Source: Alteromonas genovensis
Lineage (GTDB): Bacteria; Pseudomonadota; Gammaproteobacteria; Enterobacterales; Alteromonadaceae
NCBI RefSeq assembly: GCF_010500895.1
Contig: NZ_JAAAWO010000006.1
Location: 186,001 to 250,000 of the forward strand
Direction of reading: 5' to 3'
DNA: 64,000 nucleotides
In this document: piece by piece, positions 17,897 to 27,280 of the stretch
Layout of the letters: each line of letters opens with the position of its first letter
How positions within the stretch are numbered: the stretch's first letter is position 1
Notes under the pieces: generated by a model
The model's input: only the letters and a program-made list of their open reading frames with translations
Told to the model about the DNA's origin: nothing
Databases searched by the model: none
Translations under genes and position numbers: made by a program

Positions 17897-20026
17897 TTAC
17901 ACCGCTTTCACTGAATAGATAAGCGCTGTTTCTGGGAAGAGCACGGGTAACTGCATGCCGTACTTCATCAGCACCTCACCGGTAAAAACCTTTCCTTCTA
18001 GCTGTTGTAAAATAGAGGGGGTGTACTCTTTAAGTACCCTAGGCCACACTCGTTCCACCGTATATTGCTTATTGGCATCTAGCCCAGCAAAGAAGAAGCG
18101 AGTAGGGGTAGTACGTCGGGTTTCTTGCACACTGTTATAAGCAAAAACACCCTCCTCTTTATTCTTAGACACATAACCAAACTTAACGTTTAGGCCATCA
18201 TCATCCATGCGGAACAAGTCGCCGCTATGTGTGAGGGGACGTATGCGCTTATAGAGTGAAATGGCGTCGGTAAGTACGCTTTCTTCGTGCTCAGTTAGTT
18301 CACGAGGGTCCATTTCAATACCCATATGACCAAACATCGCCACAGCAGAACGAATTTCAATGGGTAAGTTTCTACCTGTAATATGGCAGTCACGTGGGCC
18401 TACATGGGCACCCATTACCTCTGAGGGGAAAAAGAATGAGCAGCCACGCTGAATGTAAAGTCGGTCTAAGGCGTCGTTTGAATCAGAGGTCCAAAAGCGG
18501 TCAGTATGAGGAAGTATGCCTAAGTCGATACGTCCACCGCCCGAGCAGCAGCTCTCAATTTCAAGCCCTGGGTGTGCGCCCTTTACGCGGTCGATAAGCG
18601 AATATAACGCTGTCATTTGGCCATGCATGGCAGGCTTGCCGTGCAGGTTGCCAGGATGATTAACGTCGCGGTTCATATCCCATTTAATGTAGCTAATTTT
18701 AGGGTAGGCGGCGAGTATGTCGGTTATCACCTTATACAGATATTCAACAACGTCCTTGTTGGTCAGGTCGAGTACATACTGATTTCTAAACGGTACGTGA
18801 GGATTGTTTTCACTTTGCAGTGCCCATTCAGGATGATTGCGATACAGGTCACTATCTGGGTTCACCATTTCAGGTTCAAACCAAATACCAAACTCCATTC
18901 CCAACCCCGTTACGTGGTCTATTAACCCGTCGAGCCCTTCTGGATAAATCTCTTCATCCACAAACCAGTCGCCAAGGCCTGCTTTATCATGACGTCGCCC
19001 CTTGAACCAGCCGTCATCAAGCACAAAACGCTCAATCCCTAACGGCGCCACCTTGTCAGCAAGGGCCTTTAGGGTTGCTTCGTCGTGGTCGAAATAAATG
19101 CCTTCCCACGTGTTGTAATGCACAGGGCGAGGCTTAGACTCAGCGCTGTGCTGCAAAATGTTGCTACGTATATATTGATGAAATTGCTGCGAAAGAGAGG
19201 AGAAACCATCACTGCCAAAGCCGGTGTACAAAACAGGGGTGGTATAGCTTTCACCTTCACCAAGTACGACTTCACCTGGGAACAATAATTCGCCAAACTG
19301 CACATAGCTTCTACCATCAGCCATAAGTTCTGCACGCAATTTGTGATTGGCTGATGCACCTAAGTGGTAGCCGTAGCATTCACCCTGCAATTCCCCCGTG
19401 CCTTGAGGGTAGGCAATTAAACCTGGGAAGGTGTCGTGGGAGGTTTTACCGCGGCGGTTTTCTCTCACGTAACTGCCAAAAAAGAGGTCGTGATCGCTAG
19501 TTTGAAATTCTGCTGACCATCTACCTTCAAAGGTTTTCATTTTATCCACCGTTGTGGGAAGCGGCAGGCTTGCAGCATTTAAATAGCTAAGATGAAGCGC
19601 TGTTTGCCCCGTATTCTCAACACGCGAGCAAAAGGACGCTACGGTAGTATTGGCGTCTAAACTCACCGTGGTAATTAGTCGCATGCCTCTGTGTTGGTCT
19701 TCGCCAACAAACTCTACTGACGTGCCGCTTTGTTTTGTTTCTACAAGGCTAAAGCCGGCAGACCATTGGTCTTTATCGCCAGACACTTCAAGGCCTGGTT
19801 GTCCGGTCCATCCTTCACCATGAGTAGGCACCAAGCTGATAGGAGGCTCGATAACCGGTGCACACTTGGCTTCTTGACGGGTGTTTAAAATACTGAGCAT
19901 TTCAGGCGTTGTGGAATCGCTGAGAGGGGCGCCGTAATAGATGACTTTTGGCATACGGCCTTGGCAGTCAAAGATGAGCGTTGTGAACTCATTACATAAT
20001 CTTACGAATGAAGGTGAAGACGACAT
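17897..20026 (-). CDS. Alpha-galactosidase, glycoside hydrolase family 36
   Basis: 709 residues, no signal peptide, so cytoplasmic. Releases galactose from melibiose, raffinose-type and other alpha-galactosides. GH36 marks are present: the N-terminal beta-sandwich, FVLDDGWFKGRR (335-346), the nucleophile motif YIKWDMNRD with Asp450, SCCSGGGRID (492-501) and the acid/base segment FWTSDSNDALDR with Asp515. Length fits bacterial GH36 of about 720 residues. GAGGTTTAT precedes the ATG. It lies downstream of the SSS symporter gene but behind its terminator (20181-20210), so it probably has its own promoter in 20027-20180. Its product galactose would enter the gal genes of region 1. Confidence 0.95.
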   Translation of the reverse strand: MSSSPSFVRLCNEFTTLIFDCQGRMPKVIYYGAPLSDSTTPEMLSILNTRQEAKCAPVIEPPISLVPTHGEGWTGQPGLEVSGDKDQWSAGFSLVETKQSGTSVEFVGEDQHRGMRLITTVSLDANTTVASFCSRVENTGQTALHLSYLNAASLPLPTTVDKMKTFEGRWSAEFQTSDHDLFFGSYVRENRRGKTSHDTFPGLIAYPQGTGELQGECYGYHLGASANHKLRAELMADGRSYVQFGELLFPGEVVLGEGESYTTPVLYTGFGSDGFSSLSQQFHQYIRSNILQHSAESKPRPVHYNTWEGIYFDHDEATLKALADKVAPLGIERFVLDDGWFKGRRHDKAGLGDWFVDEEIYPEGLDGLIDHVTGLGMEFGIWFEPEMVNPDSDLYRNHPEWALQSENNPHVPFRNQYVLDLTNKDVVEYLYKVITDILAAYPKISYIKWDMNRDVNHPGNLHGKPAMHGQMTALYSLIDRVKGAHPGLEIESCCSGGGRIDLGILPHTDRFWTSDSNDALDRLYIQRGCSFFFPSEVMGAHVGPRDCHITGRNLPIEIRSAVAMFGHMGIEMDPRELTEHEESVLTDAISLYKRIRPLTHSGDLFRMDDDGLNVKFGYVSKNKEEGVFAYNSVQETRRTTPTRFFFAGLDANKQYTVERVWPRVLKEYTPSILQQLEGKVFTGEVLMKYGMQLPVLFPETALIYSVKAV

Positions 20027-20180
20027 ATAAACCTCGGCGTTAAAAATAGGTTGAACACAGATGCTGGCGGATTAGCTATCCATTGTGCGAAAAAGAGAGC
20101 GAAATAGTACGTGGCAGTAACGTCAAGCCAGCGCAAAAAGTCTCTAGCAACAACAAAGCATAGTTAATGCATCGCTTGAT

Positions 20181-20210
20181 AAACAAAAGAGGGTACGCAG
20201 CGTACCCTCT
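20181..20210 (-). terminator. Rho-independent terminator after the SSS symporter gene
   Basis: AGAGGGTACGC (20188-20198) and GCGTACCCTCT (20200-20210) form an almost loopless 11-bp inverted repeat; read on the minus strand it is followed by TTTTGTTT. It ends the halogenase-SapC-symporter transcript and separates it from the alpha-galactosidase gene. Confidence 0.8.
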
Positions 20211-20231
20211 TAAAAGATACTTACAGAAAAG

Positions 20232-21725
20232 CTAGGCGTTTTTGTTTTCAACAGTGCCTTCTTCTTCAAAAGGGCTATCGCTATTTAGCGCCAGTGAAAA
20301 TTCTGCTTTCTGTTTAAAGATGACCCTGTTCACAATGAGTGCGAATGACACGCAGCCTACAAGCGTTGCAAACATAAGGTGAATGTAATGCAAGCCAAAT
20401 GGTGCATAAAAGGGCGATGCTTCAAAACTGACAAAGGCATAAAAAGAAACGCCAAAGGTCACAGCGCCAATAGCAGCAAACGCATGAACGTTTCTAAACA
20501 AGAGACCAACAATGAACACAGAAAGAATAGGCATACTTAATAGACCATAAAGTTTCTGTACTAGATTGATAATACTGTCGGCCTGCTGATAAACCGGTAT
20601 CAGCGCTAATGAAATTAAACACAGTAATACAGTAACGTAACCGCTTAATTTAGGTACGTTAGGCGTTTTGTTAACGTAACTCTCATGAATATCGCACACA
20701 TAAAGCGCAGTGGCTGAGTTCAGGTTACTGTTAAAGGTAGTCAGTACTGCCGCCGCCATTGCCGCAGCAAATACACCTGATAACCAGTCTGGCAACACGG
20801 TTGCTACAATTTTGCCGTAGGCACTATCGCCAATGTCGCCGAACAACTTGTAAGACACTATGCCAGGAATCACGATGATTGCAGGAACAATTAATAAACG
20901 AATGCCTGCTGCGGCAAATACACCTTTTTGCGCCTCTTTTAACGATGGCGCGGCCATCGCTCGTTGCGTAATTACCTGATTCGTACCCCAGTAAAACATC
21001 TGAATAAAAATCATGCCTGTTAGCAGGGTGTGCCACGGAATAGGGGAGTCATTGTCGCCGATAAGCGTAAGGCGCTCTTGTGGAATACCGTCGAAGTTGT
21101 AATCAATGGCTTGTAACGCGAGGATTAAAACAATTACCGCCATGGTAAGCAGCAGAACACCGGAATAAGTATCTGAAACGGCAACAGCTCTAAGGCCGCC
21201 AAAGATAGCATACAGTGCGCCAACAACCACAAAGATAACCGCGATATACATCAATGGTAGCTCTACATTAAACATTGATTGCATAAATAGGGAGCCAGAA
21301 TAAATGACCGCTGGACAAAAGATAAGTGCGCTGCCGGCAAAAAATAATACGCTGATCACTGCTCGAATGTGCTTATCGTTATACCGAAGCTCTAGCAATT
21401 CGGTAGTCGTAGTACATTTAAACTTGTAGTAAACAGGAAGAAACACTTTTGCCAGTACAAATAAACCCACCACCGCAGAAAACTCCCAGAGTGAGAGAAG
21501 CGCCATTTGATTTCCGTTCATACCAACAAGTTGATCGGTACTTAAGTTTGTTAACGTAATACTGCCCGCTATGAAATACCAAGCTAAGCCGCCACCGGCA
21601 AGAAAGAACTCACGGTTTTGGTTTTGCGCATTTCTATTTTGTCCGCGACAACTCAAATACGTTAAAAAACCAATTAGCGCGGTAACGAACACAAAAACAG
21701 ACACTTGAATCGTGCTGGAAAACAT
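20232..21725 (-). CDS. SSS-family Na+/sugar symporter (second in window)
   Basis: 497-residue inner-membrane transporter with about 13-14 TM segments. Family marks are REFFLAGGGLAWYFIAGSITLTNLSTDQLVGMNG, AIFGGLRAVAVSDTYSG and MFYWGTNQVITQRAMAAPSLKEAQKG, which correspond to the core helices of vSGLT. It diverges strongly from the vSGLT-like gene at 10985 and probably takes a different sugar. Its place between SapC and alpha-galactosidase genes points to an alpha-galactoside such as melibiose, or free galactose (inference). ATG 21725 has AGGAGT upstream, and the gene lies 19 bp after the SapC gene. Confidence 0.88.
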   Translation of the reverse strand: MFSSTIQVSVFVFVTALIGFLTYLSCRGQNRNAQNQNREFFLAGGGLAWYFIAGSITLTNLSTDQLVGMNGNQMALLSLWEFSAVVGLFVLAKVFLPVYYKFKCTTTTELLELRYNDKHIRAVISVLFFAGSALIFCPAVIYSGSLFMQSMFNVELPLMYIAVIFVVVGALYAIFGGLRAVAVSDTYSGVLLLTMAVIVLILALQAIDYNFDGIPQERLTLIGDNDSPIPWHTLLTGMIFIQMFYWGTNQVITQRAMAAPSLKEAQKGVFAAAGIRLLIVPAIIVIPGIVSYKLFGDIGDSAYGKIVATVLPDWLSGVFAAAMAAAVLTTFNSNLNSATALYVCDIHESYVNKTPNVPKLSGYVTVLLCLISLALIPVYQQADSIINLVQKLYGLLSMPILSVFIVGLLFRNVHAFAAIGAVTFGVSFYAFVSFEASPFYAPFGLHYIHLMFATLVGCVSFALIVNRVIFKQKAEFSLALNSDSPFEEEGTVENKNA

Positions 21726-21744
21726 TCACGTACTCCTAGAAAAA

Positions 21745-22509
21745 TTACGGTTTGCTAATCTCGAACTTCACATTGCTTATGAGGCGAGTAGGGAATTTTG
21801 TGTTGTGGAGCCTAATAACACGGTTTATTTGAAACACTGAGCCCAGAATATTAAATAGGACTGAGAGCACCCCTTTCTTATTGAGAGCAGAGAGCGTTTC
21901 TGGTGAGAGCTGTTGAAGCCGTTCTTCGTTAAGCATGGCTAGGCCGCCAACGCGCTGCTGAGTTTTATCTGCATATTCAATCAGTAAGTCGGTAGGTTGA
22001 ATAAGCGCTAGCTCAGCAAGTTCGCCTAACAAGGATGCAGTTTGCTGCATTGCATCAACGCGCTCTTTAAGCAATTTTTGTTTATTATCTAAATAAGCAG
22101 TTGGACGACCACTTGATAAGAACAAGGCGTCTCCACTGTCTTTTCCAGTATTGCTTTTTGCCACTGCCGGTGAATCCATATCCAACAAGGTTTCGGGGGT
22201 AGTGGGGTCGCTTTCAAAACTCAAGGTAAAGGGCAAGGTACGCAAACTTAGCGGTGTAACATGCGCAAGCCATGTGCCTTGAGTTTCAAAAACGTTTTCT
22301 TTCGGCGCAAAGCCGCAAAGTGCCGAAATAGTCCAGCGCTGCTGATTACTCACTTTACTGAAAAAAAGTGGGTATTCACTGGAAGCTTGGACGGCTTCTT
22401 TAATTTCTACATTGACTAAGTGAAAGTTAGCAAATGTCTTGGCTAGCTTGCCTTCGTCGACACGAACATCGCTGTGTTTATCAGCAGTTAAAACTTCAAA
22501 ATTTGGCAT
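21745..22509 (-). CDS. SapC-family protein
   Basis: 254 residues, no signal peptide. The segment QASSEYPLFFSKVSNQQRWTISALCGFAPKENVF with following GTWLAHVTPLSLRTLPF is typical of the family annotated SapC (named for a Campylobacter S-layer secretion gene, though the role of these short proteins is unproven). It lies 12 bp after the halogenase gene and 19 bp before the symporter gene, so the three are surely co-transcribed. In Alteromonadales and Xanthomonadales this family recurs beside TonB receptors and halogenases in sugar loci. Function is unknown. No catalytic motif can be named. Confidence 0.75.
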   Translation of the reverse strand: MPNFEVLTADKHSDVRVDEGKLAKTFANFHLVNVEIKEAVQASSEYPLFFSKVSNQQRWTISALCGFAPKENVFETQGTWLAHVTPLSLRTLPFTLSFESDPTTPETLLDMDSPAVAKSNTGKDSGDALFLSSGRPTAYLDNKQKLLKERVDAMQQTASLLGELAELALIQPTDLLIEYADKTQQRVGGLAMLNEERLQQLSPETLSALNKKGVLSVLFNILGSVFQINRVIRLHNTKFPTRLISNVKFEISKP

Positions 22510-22521
22510 TCTTATTCTCTT

Positions 22522-24054
22522 TTAGCTAGCTAACCACTGCTCTATATAATCTCTATGATTCGGTAAGCTACTCAGTTTTTGCTGTGTTATTAGTTGATTC
22601 TGCTTCATGACTTTGTCAGCTAAGTCCCGTTCGGTATAGAAATGCGACTGCAGTGAGAAATCAGGTGAGAAGCCCATTCCATAAAGCACGTACTGGTAGC
22701 TTGCAGCGGGAAATAGTTCTATTGCTGCTGAAAAATCAGCAATTTGGGGCCCACGATACTTCCAAATTTCGAGATCTTCTTTCAACGAATCAGGAATTGA
22801 CGCAATGTCTCGATTGGCTTGCCAGTAAGGCTCACTGCGTTGGTTGAAAATGTAGTGCAGCTTTAAAAAGTCGATGATACGCTGCCATCTGTACTGCATT
22901 TGCTTGTTAAAGCGCTGGCTAATTATCGGCATCGCTGAAGCTGGAGTCGGCATTTGCTCGGCAATATACCTCGCTGAGATCTCTATTAGCATAAGTGCTG
23001 TGGCTTCTAGAGGCTCAACAAAGCCAGCGGACAAACCTACACCGATACAGTTACCTTTCCAAATTCTCTTTTTATAACCTGAGTCAAACCGAATGACACG
23101 TGCATTCAGCTTGCCCTTTTCATCACCCACATAACGACGGAGTAACTCTTCAGCCCTCCCATCATCGGTAAAGTCAGTGGAGTAAACGTGACCCACGCCT
23201 CTTCGAGATGAGAGGCCAATATCCCATATCCATCCGGCTTCCTGAGCGGTAGCTTGCGTGTATGGCTTAATCTCAAAGTCATCTTCGTAAGGCACATGTA
23301 GCGCGATTGCAGAGTTGTTAAACAGTACATCGTTTACAGACACTACGGGCTCTTGAAGTGCTTCGCCTAGCAACATAGAGCGAAAACCAGAGCAATCTAC
23401 GAAGAGGTCTGCATGAAGCGTACTGTTGTCATCCAGCGTAATATTTTCTATATGCTCTGACGAGGTCGCAGACACTTGCTCAACGGTGGCTACTTTGTGC
23501 TGTACGCCCAACTCTTCTTTGCAAAAAGACTTTAGCATGTCGGCAAATGCACCGGCGTCTAGGTGGTAGGCGTAGTTTGATTGGGCGCTACTGTATTCTT
23601 CTTCATTCAGCGTGCGCGGCGCCATATTCTGCTCGCATACGTGCTGCTGGAAGTTAGTAGTATTAGCAAAGTCGGCAATGTTATTAATATAAGGGGCCAT
23701 TTCAACACGGCCATACCCTAGCGGTACGGTGAAGGGATGATAATAAAAGTCGCCATTACCCTTTACCCAGTTAACAAATTTGCCGCCTTGCTTAAATGCT
23801 GCAGAGCATCGCTTGAATACTTCTTTTTCTGACAACCCAATGTCTTTCAACGTATTTCGCATGGTAGGCCAAGTGCCTTCGCCAACGCCCACGGTAGGAA
23901 TATCGCTAGACTCAACTAAGGTGATGTCTAAACCACACTGACCTTTCGCCACTTTGTGTTTTGCCGCAACAATGGCTGCAGTTAGCCAACCTGCAGTGCC
24001 ACCGCCAACAATGACAATACGTTGTTTGGATGATGTGTTGGTCGAAGAATTCAT
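22522..24054 (-). CDS. Flavin-dependent (tryptophan) halogenase-family protein
   Basis: 510 residues. The FAD dinucleotide-binding motif IVGGGTAGWLTAA is at 14-27. The segment FKQGGKFVNW has Lys88 at the position I assign to the catalytic lysine of PrnA/RebH-type halogenases. The WxWxIP motif appears as GWIWDIGLSSRRG, with glycine for proline. The C-terminal part holds FLKLHYIFNQRSEPYW, common to the family. It needs reduced FAD from a partner reductase, which is not encoded here. It sits in a galactoside-uptake operon, not a secondary-metabolite cluster, so free tryptophan may not be its substrate. It starts 108 bp after the TonB receptor stop, past a terminator hairpin. Confidence 0.85.
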   Translation of the reverse strand: MNSSTNTSSKQRIVIVGGGTAGWLTAAIVAAKHKVAKGQCGLDITLVESSDIPTVGVGEGTWPTMRNTLKDIGLSEKEVFKRCSAAFKQGGKFVNWVKGNGDFYYHPFTVPLGYGRVEMAPYINNIADFANTTNFQQHVCEQNMAPRTLNEEEYSSAQSNYAYHLDAGAFADMLKSFCKEELGVQHKVATVEQVSATSSEHIENITLDDNSTLHADLFVDCSGFRSMLLGEALQEPVVSVNDVLFNNSAIALHVPYEDDFEIKPYTQATAQEAGWIWDIGLSSRRGVGHVYSTDFTDDGRAEELLRRYVGDEKGKLNARVIRFDSGYKKRIWKGNCIGVGLSAGFVEPLEATALMLIEISARYIAEQMPTPASAMPIISQRFNKQMQYRWQRIIDFLKLHYIFNQRSEPYWQANRDIASIPDSLKEDLEIWKYRGPQIADFSAAIELFPAASYQYVLYGMGFSPDFSLQSHFYTERDLADKVMKQNQLITQQKLSSLPNHRDYIEQWLAS

Positions 24055-24122
24055 GAGAAATTACTGCCAATTAGTTTTGCTACATTTATTCATAAACTTA
24101 TTCATTTTCCAATAAGCTTGTG

Positions 24123-24149
24123 AATAAAAGGCAGGGTTTTCACCCTGCC
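24123..24149 (-). terminator. Terminator or attenuator between the TonB receptor and halogenase genes
   Basis: GGCAGGG (24130-24136) pairs with CCCTGCC (24143-24149); read on the minus strand the stem is followed by TTTTATT. It lies 14 bp after the receptor stop. Downstream genes must use readthrough or a second promoter, which would keep the receptor more highly expressed. Confidence 0.75.
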
Positions 24150-24162
24150 AAAACACACACTT

Positions 24163-26976
24163 TTAGAATGAGCCTCGAACACCTACTGCGTAACGAGAGC
24201 CATTATCTTCAATTGAATAAACTTGATCTGGGAAGCGACCCACTTGGGTAAGCTCTTCCTCAGTCACGTTGATACCTTCAAAGAATACTGAGAAGTTTTC
24301 ATTGATGTCGTAGCTAGCGCTCACATCCCACTGACCGTAAGTTTCAGTAGTCACCGGCTCGCCAGTAGCACCGCCAACAGACGTGTTATCAAGTGCAAAC
24401 AAGAATGACTCTCTGTTATTGAATGCAACACGGGCTTGGAACGCGTCACGCTCATAGAAAACAATGAGGTTTTGCGAATCACCAAGGCCTGGTAAGGCAA
24501 ACGTTTGTGCAGTGTCGCCGCTAACACCTATATCACTGTTTACTACAGTCGCGTTCGCAGTAACACCGAAACCGTTATCCCAAATGTGAGTTAGCGCAAT
24601 TTCGTAACCGTTAACTGTTGCTGTTTCACCGTTTTGAGGACGAGTAACGGTATAAACCTCACTCTCGCCGTTCAATTCTTCAGTCTCTGCAACCACATCG
24701 CGGTCAGGGTTTTGCGCGTCTAACGATAAACCTTCAGCACAGTTTGCTTCAGCACAACGATAGCCGTTAAGCGGGCTTCTATCGGTCATTGAATAAATTT
24801 CATTACCCGATAGCGTTACGATAAAGTTTTGAACGTCTTTGCTAAAGAATGCAAAAGAGAAAACTGAATCGTCACTGTAATACCATTCAAACGATAAATC
24901 CCAGTTCTCTGCTTCAAAAGGTTGAAGGCCTGGGTTACCGCCACTCGCCTGCAAGTTCTGTCTACGCGGCTCGTTAAATGTTGTCGCTGGCGACATTTGT
25001 GCCATTGTTGGACGAGTTAGCGAGTCGTAGCGAGAGAAGCGAACCAACATATCTTCCTGCACTTCCAACTTCACGTTCAAGCTAGGTAGCAAGTTTGAGT
25101 ACGACGAGGTACCGGTAATGTCATTGGCCGGAGCAAATCGATTCGCAAACAATGTTAAATCGGTAGTAGGGACAACATCCGAGATGAACGCTTGTACTGC
25201 TGATACTGCAACGTCGGTTTCTTCGTAGCGAGCACCGAAGTTCATAGTAAGCGGCATATCGCCAATGTCATAGCCGAACTCAAATTGTGCGTAAAGCGCC
25301 GTGACGTCTTCTTCAATATTGTAGTAGTTTGGCTGTAATGTTGGGATTACTGGCGCACCTTGTGATGCTAAGAAGTCAAGGTATGCATCACCGTCGTAGG
25401 TGTACCATGTATCAATTAATCCGCTGAAGAAATTCTGTGCAGTAAACGGACGGATATTTAATGCATCAACTGGCGCAGGTGTTGCGTAACCACAGAATGC
25501 GCATTGTGAACCAAATTCTTGGTAAACATACTTCTCACGCTCAGATAATAAAATACCGAAGTCAGCTTTGCGGAACACATCTGAGTCAGACATATAGGTG
25601 AAGTCTGCTTTGTACTCAGTCACTTCATCTTCAGTCGCTTGGGTATTCCCTAAGTCATTGTAGTGAAGACGGTTAAGAGAAATGTCAGGTAGTTGGCCAT
25701 TACCAAAACCATCGTGTGCAACCGTTGGTGTACTGCCAGTTCCGTCAAACGAGTAGTTGTTAATAATACCGACAACGTTAAAGCGACCTTCGCCTGCAAT
25801 GTCGTTTTCAGCTGTTGAATTAGAAATATCGAAGGTTGCTGATAATGCATCACTTACTTGCCATTCAACGTTGATACCGAAGCCTTCAGTAGTCACATCA
25901 CGAACGCCACGGCTTGATGATACAAAGTCAGACGCTGGGTTACCGCTTCCTTGGTGTAGGTCAATTTCTTGAGTGAACTGTATTGCAGTTCCATTATCAG
26001 AAATTTGTGCAGAACCTACGCGATCAGGCTCAAACCATGATGCTAGATCTGTCACTTGCGAATCTACTTCGAACTTAGACACAAAGCCGTCTAAAGTAAT
26101 TGTTACGTCATCTGAAGGCGCGTATTGCGCAACAAGTGAAACGTTAGTACGTGTTCTGTCTTGCTGATCAACAAGTTGATCCCAGTTTCGAGGAAGGTAT
26201 ACGTTATCCGCAATAATGCCATCATTTCTGTTAGACAGAGTAAGACCTGGACGCCAGCCTGCAGTTTGAATACGATTTATTTGTACTTGGCGTTCTTGAT
26301 GTGAAGCGGCTAATAACAACCCGACTTTATCGTCGGCAAAAGTATTACTCACTAAGAATGACGCTTGTGGAGCAGTTTCTTCAGAAAGGCTTTCGTACAT
26401 GCCTTTCACCATACCAACCGCTTGGAAACCATCGTAGTTAAATGGACGAGCGGTAGAGATATTAATTGTAGAGCCGATACCACCAGATTGCAGGTTGGCA
26501 ACAGCACTTTTATAAATACTTGCGCCTGTAATTTGATCAGCAGCAAGGATATCAAAGTTAAAGGCACGACCAGCTGCATCAGTTGCTAGCTGACGACCAT
26601 TCACTAAAACGGTGTTGAACTGTGGGCCAAAACCACGAACTGTTACTTGCTGGCCTTCACCACCGTTTCTGTCTATCGACACACCAGTGATACGTTGCAA
26701 CGACTCTGCAACGTTAAGGTCTGGAAATTTGCCTAAGTCTTCAGCAGCAATGCCATCGGAAACGGCTAGGTTTTCTTTCTTGTCGGCCATTGCGCGTTTT
26801 AAACTGCTAACAATGCCGCGCACTTCAATAATTTCAACGGGTGCATCTTTTACATTTTGTGACGCAGAATCTTGCGCCAACACGATGGGCGAATGCAGGG
26901 CAGCAGCGATAGCAACACCCAATAGGGAGCGTTTTGCCATTGGGCTGAATTGTGATGTGTTTGTTTTATGTGTCAC
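24163..26976 (-). CDS. TonB-dependent outer-membrane receptor, carbohydrate type
   Basis: 937-residue energised outer-membrane importer. GTG start at 26976 follows GGAGAAAACACA. The signal peptide runs to about VLAQD. The TonB box region is near VEIIEVRGI, the plug domain contains NVAESLQRITGVSIDRNGGEGQQVTVRG, and the beta-barrel ends RYAVGVRGSF with C-terminal Phe. The PF-type opening (TGVSIDR...VRGFGPQFNTVLVNGRQLAT) is the form common in Alteromonas and Xanthomonas sugar receptors. Neighbouring alpha-galactosidase and symporter genes suggest it imports an alpha-galacto-oligosaccharide (inference). A GalR-type operator lies 172 bp upstream. Confidence 0.93.
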   Translation of the reverse strand: MTHKTNTSQFSPMAKRSLLGVAIAAALHSPIVLAQDSASQNVKDAPVEIIEVRGIVSSLKRAMADKKENLAVSDGIAAEDLGKFPDLNVAESLQRITGVSIDRNGGEGQQVTVRGFGPQFNTVLVNGRQLATDAAGRAFNFDILAADQITGASIYKSAVANLQSGGIGSTINISTARPFNYDGFQAVGMVKGMYESLSEETAPQASFLVSNTFADDKVGLLLAASHQERQVQINRIQTAGWRPGLTLSNRNDGIIADNVYLPRNWDQLVDQQDRTRTNVSLVAQYAPSDDVTITLDGFVSKFEVDSQVTDLASWFEPDRVGSAQISDNGTAIQFTQEIDLHQGSGNPASDFVSSSRGVRDVTTEGFGINVEWQVSDALSATFDISNSTAENDIAGEGRFNVVGIINNYSFDGTGSTPTVAHDGFGNGQLPDISLNRLHYNDLGNTQATEDEVTEYKADFTYMSDSDVFRKADFGILLSEREKYVYQEFGSQCAFCGYATPAPVDALNIRPFTAQNFFSGLIDTWYTYDGDAYLDFLASQGAPVIPTLQPNYYNIEEDVTALYAQFEFGYDIGDMPLTMNFGARYEETDVAVSAVQAFISDVVPTTDLTLFANRFAPANDITGTSSYSNLLPSLNVKLEVQEDMLVRFSRYDSLTRPTMAQMSPATTFNEPRRQNLQASGGNPGLQPFEAENWDLSFEWYYSDDSVFSFAFFSKDVQNFIVTLSGNEIYSMTDRSPLNGYRCAEANCAEGLSLDAQNPDRDVVAETEELNGESEVYTVTRPQNGETATVNGYEIALTHIWDNGFGVTANATVVNSDIGVSGDTAQTFALPGLGDSQNLIVFYERDAFQARVAFNNRESFLFALDNTSVGGATGEPVTTETYGQWDVSASYDINENFSVFFEGINVTEEELTQVGRFPDQVYSIEDNGSRYAVGVRGSF

Positions 26977-27280
26977 TGTGTTTTCTCCGTGAGTAGGCTA
27001 CGTATTAACGTATTTTTCACTCAAATTACGTTTTAGTGCGCGCCTTTCGAGCTTGTTAACATTACTTTTACACATTAAGTGCTATATTTTTCTAATTTTA
27101 ATTTTGTAACATTATGAAAAATATACGCTAATTTTTACAAGGCAACAGGTGAAACGTTTACCTTGTTTTCAATACTAGCACAAAAAGACAATGTAATTAC
27201 AATGTTATAAAAACTTTTTTTGTATAAAAAAAGGACATCTTATTACAACGCTTTATTAACATTTGGAAAAATAAGGAGTT
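26977..27280. other. AT-rich intergenic region upstream of the TonB receptor gene
   Basis: This 304-bp gap lies between two minus-strand genes. It holds the operator at 27148-27162, the palindrome TGTAATTACA (27192-27201) and the AT-rich inverted repeat CTTTTTTT/AAAAAAAG (27214-27233), which may weakly terminate glpK transcription. No gene is supported. Confidence 0.6.
27148..27162 (-). promoter_or_regulatory. LacI/GalR-type operator before the TonB receptor gene
   Basis: GGTGAAACGTTTACC is centred on the palindrome AAACGTTT and differs little from the site GTAAACGTTTAAC before galT. It lies 172-186 bp upstream of the receptor GTG codon. The same repressor, most simply the GalR of 5773-6774, could control both. 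Confidence 0.6.
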
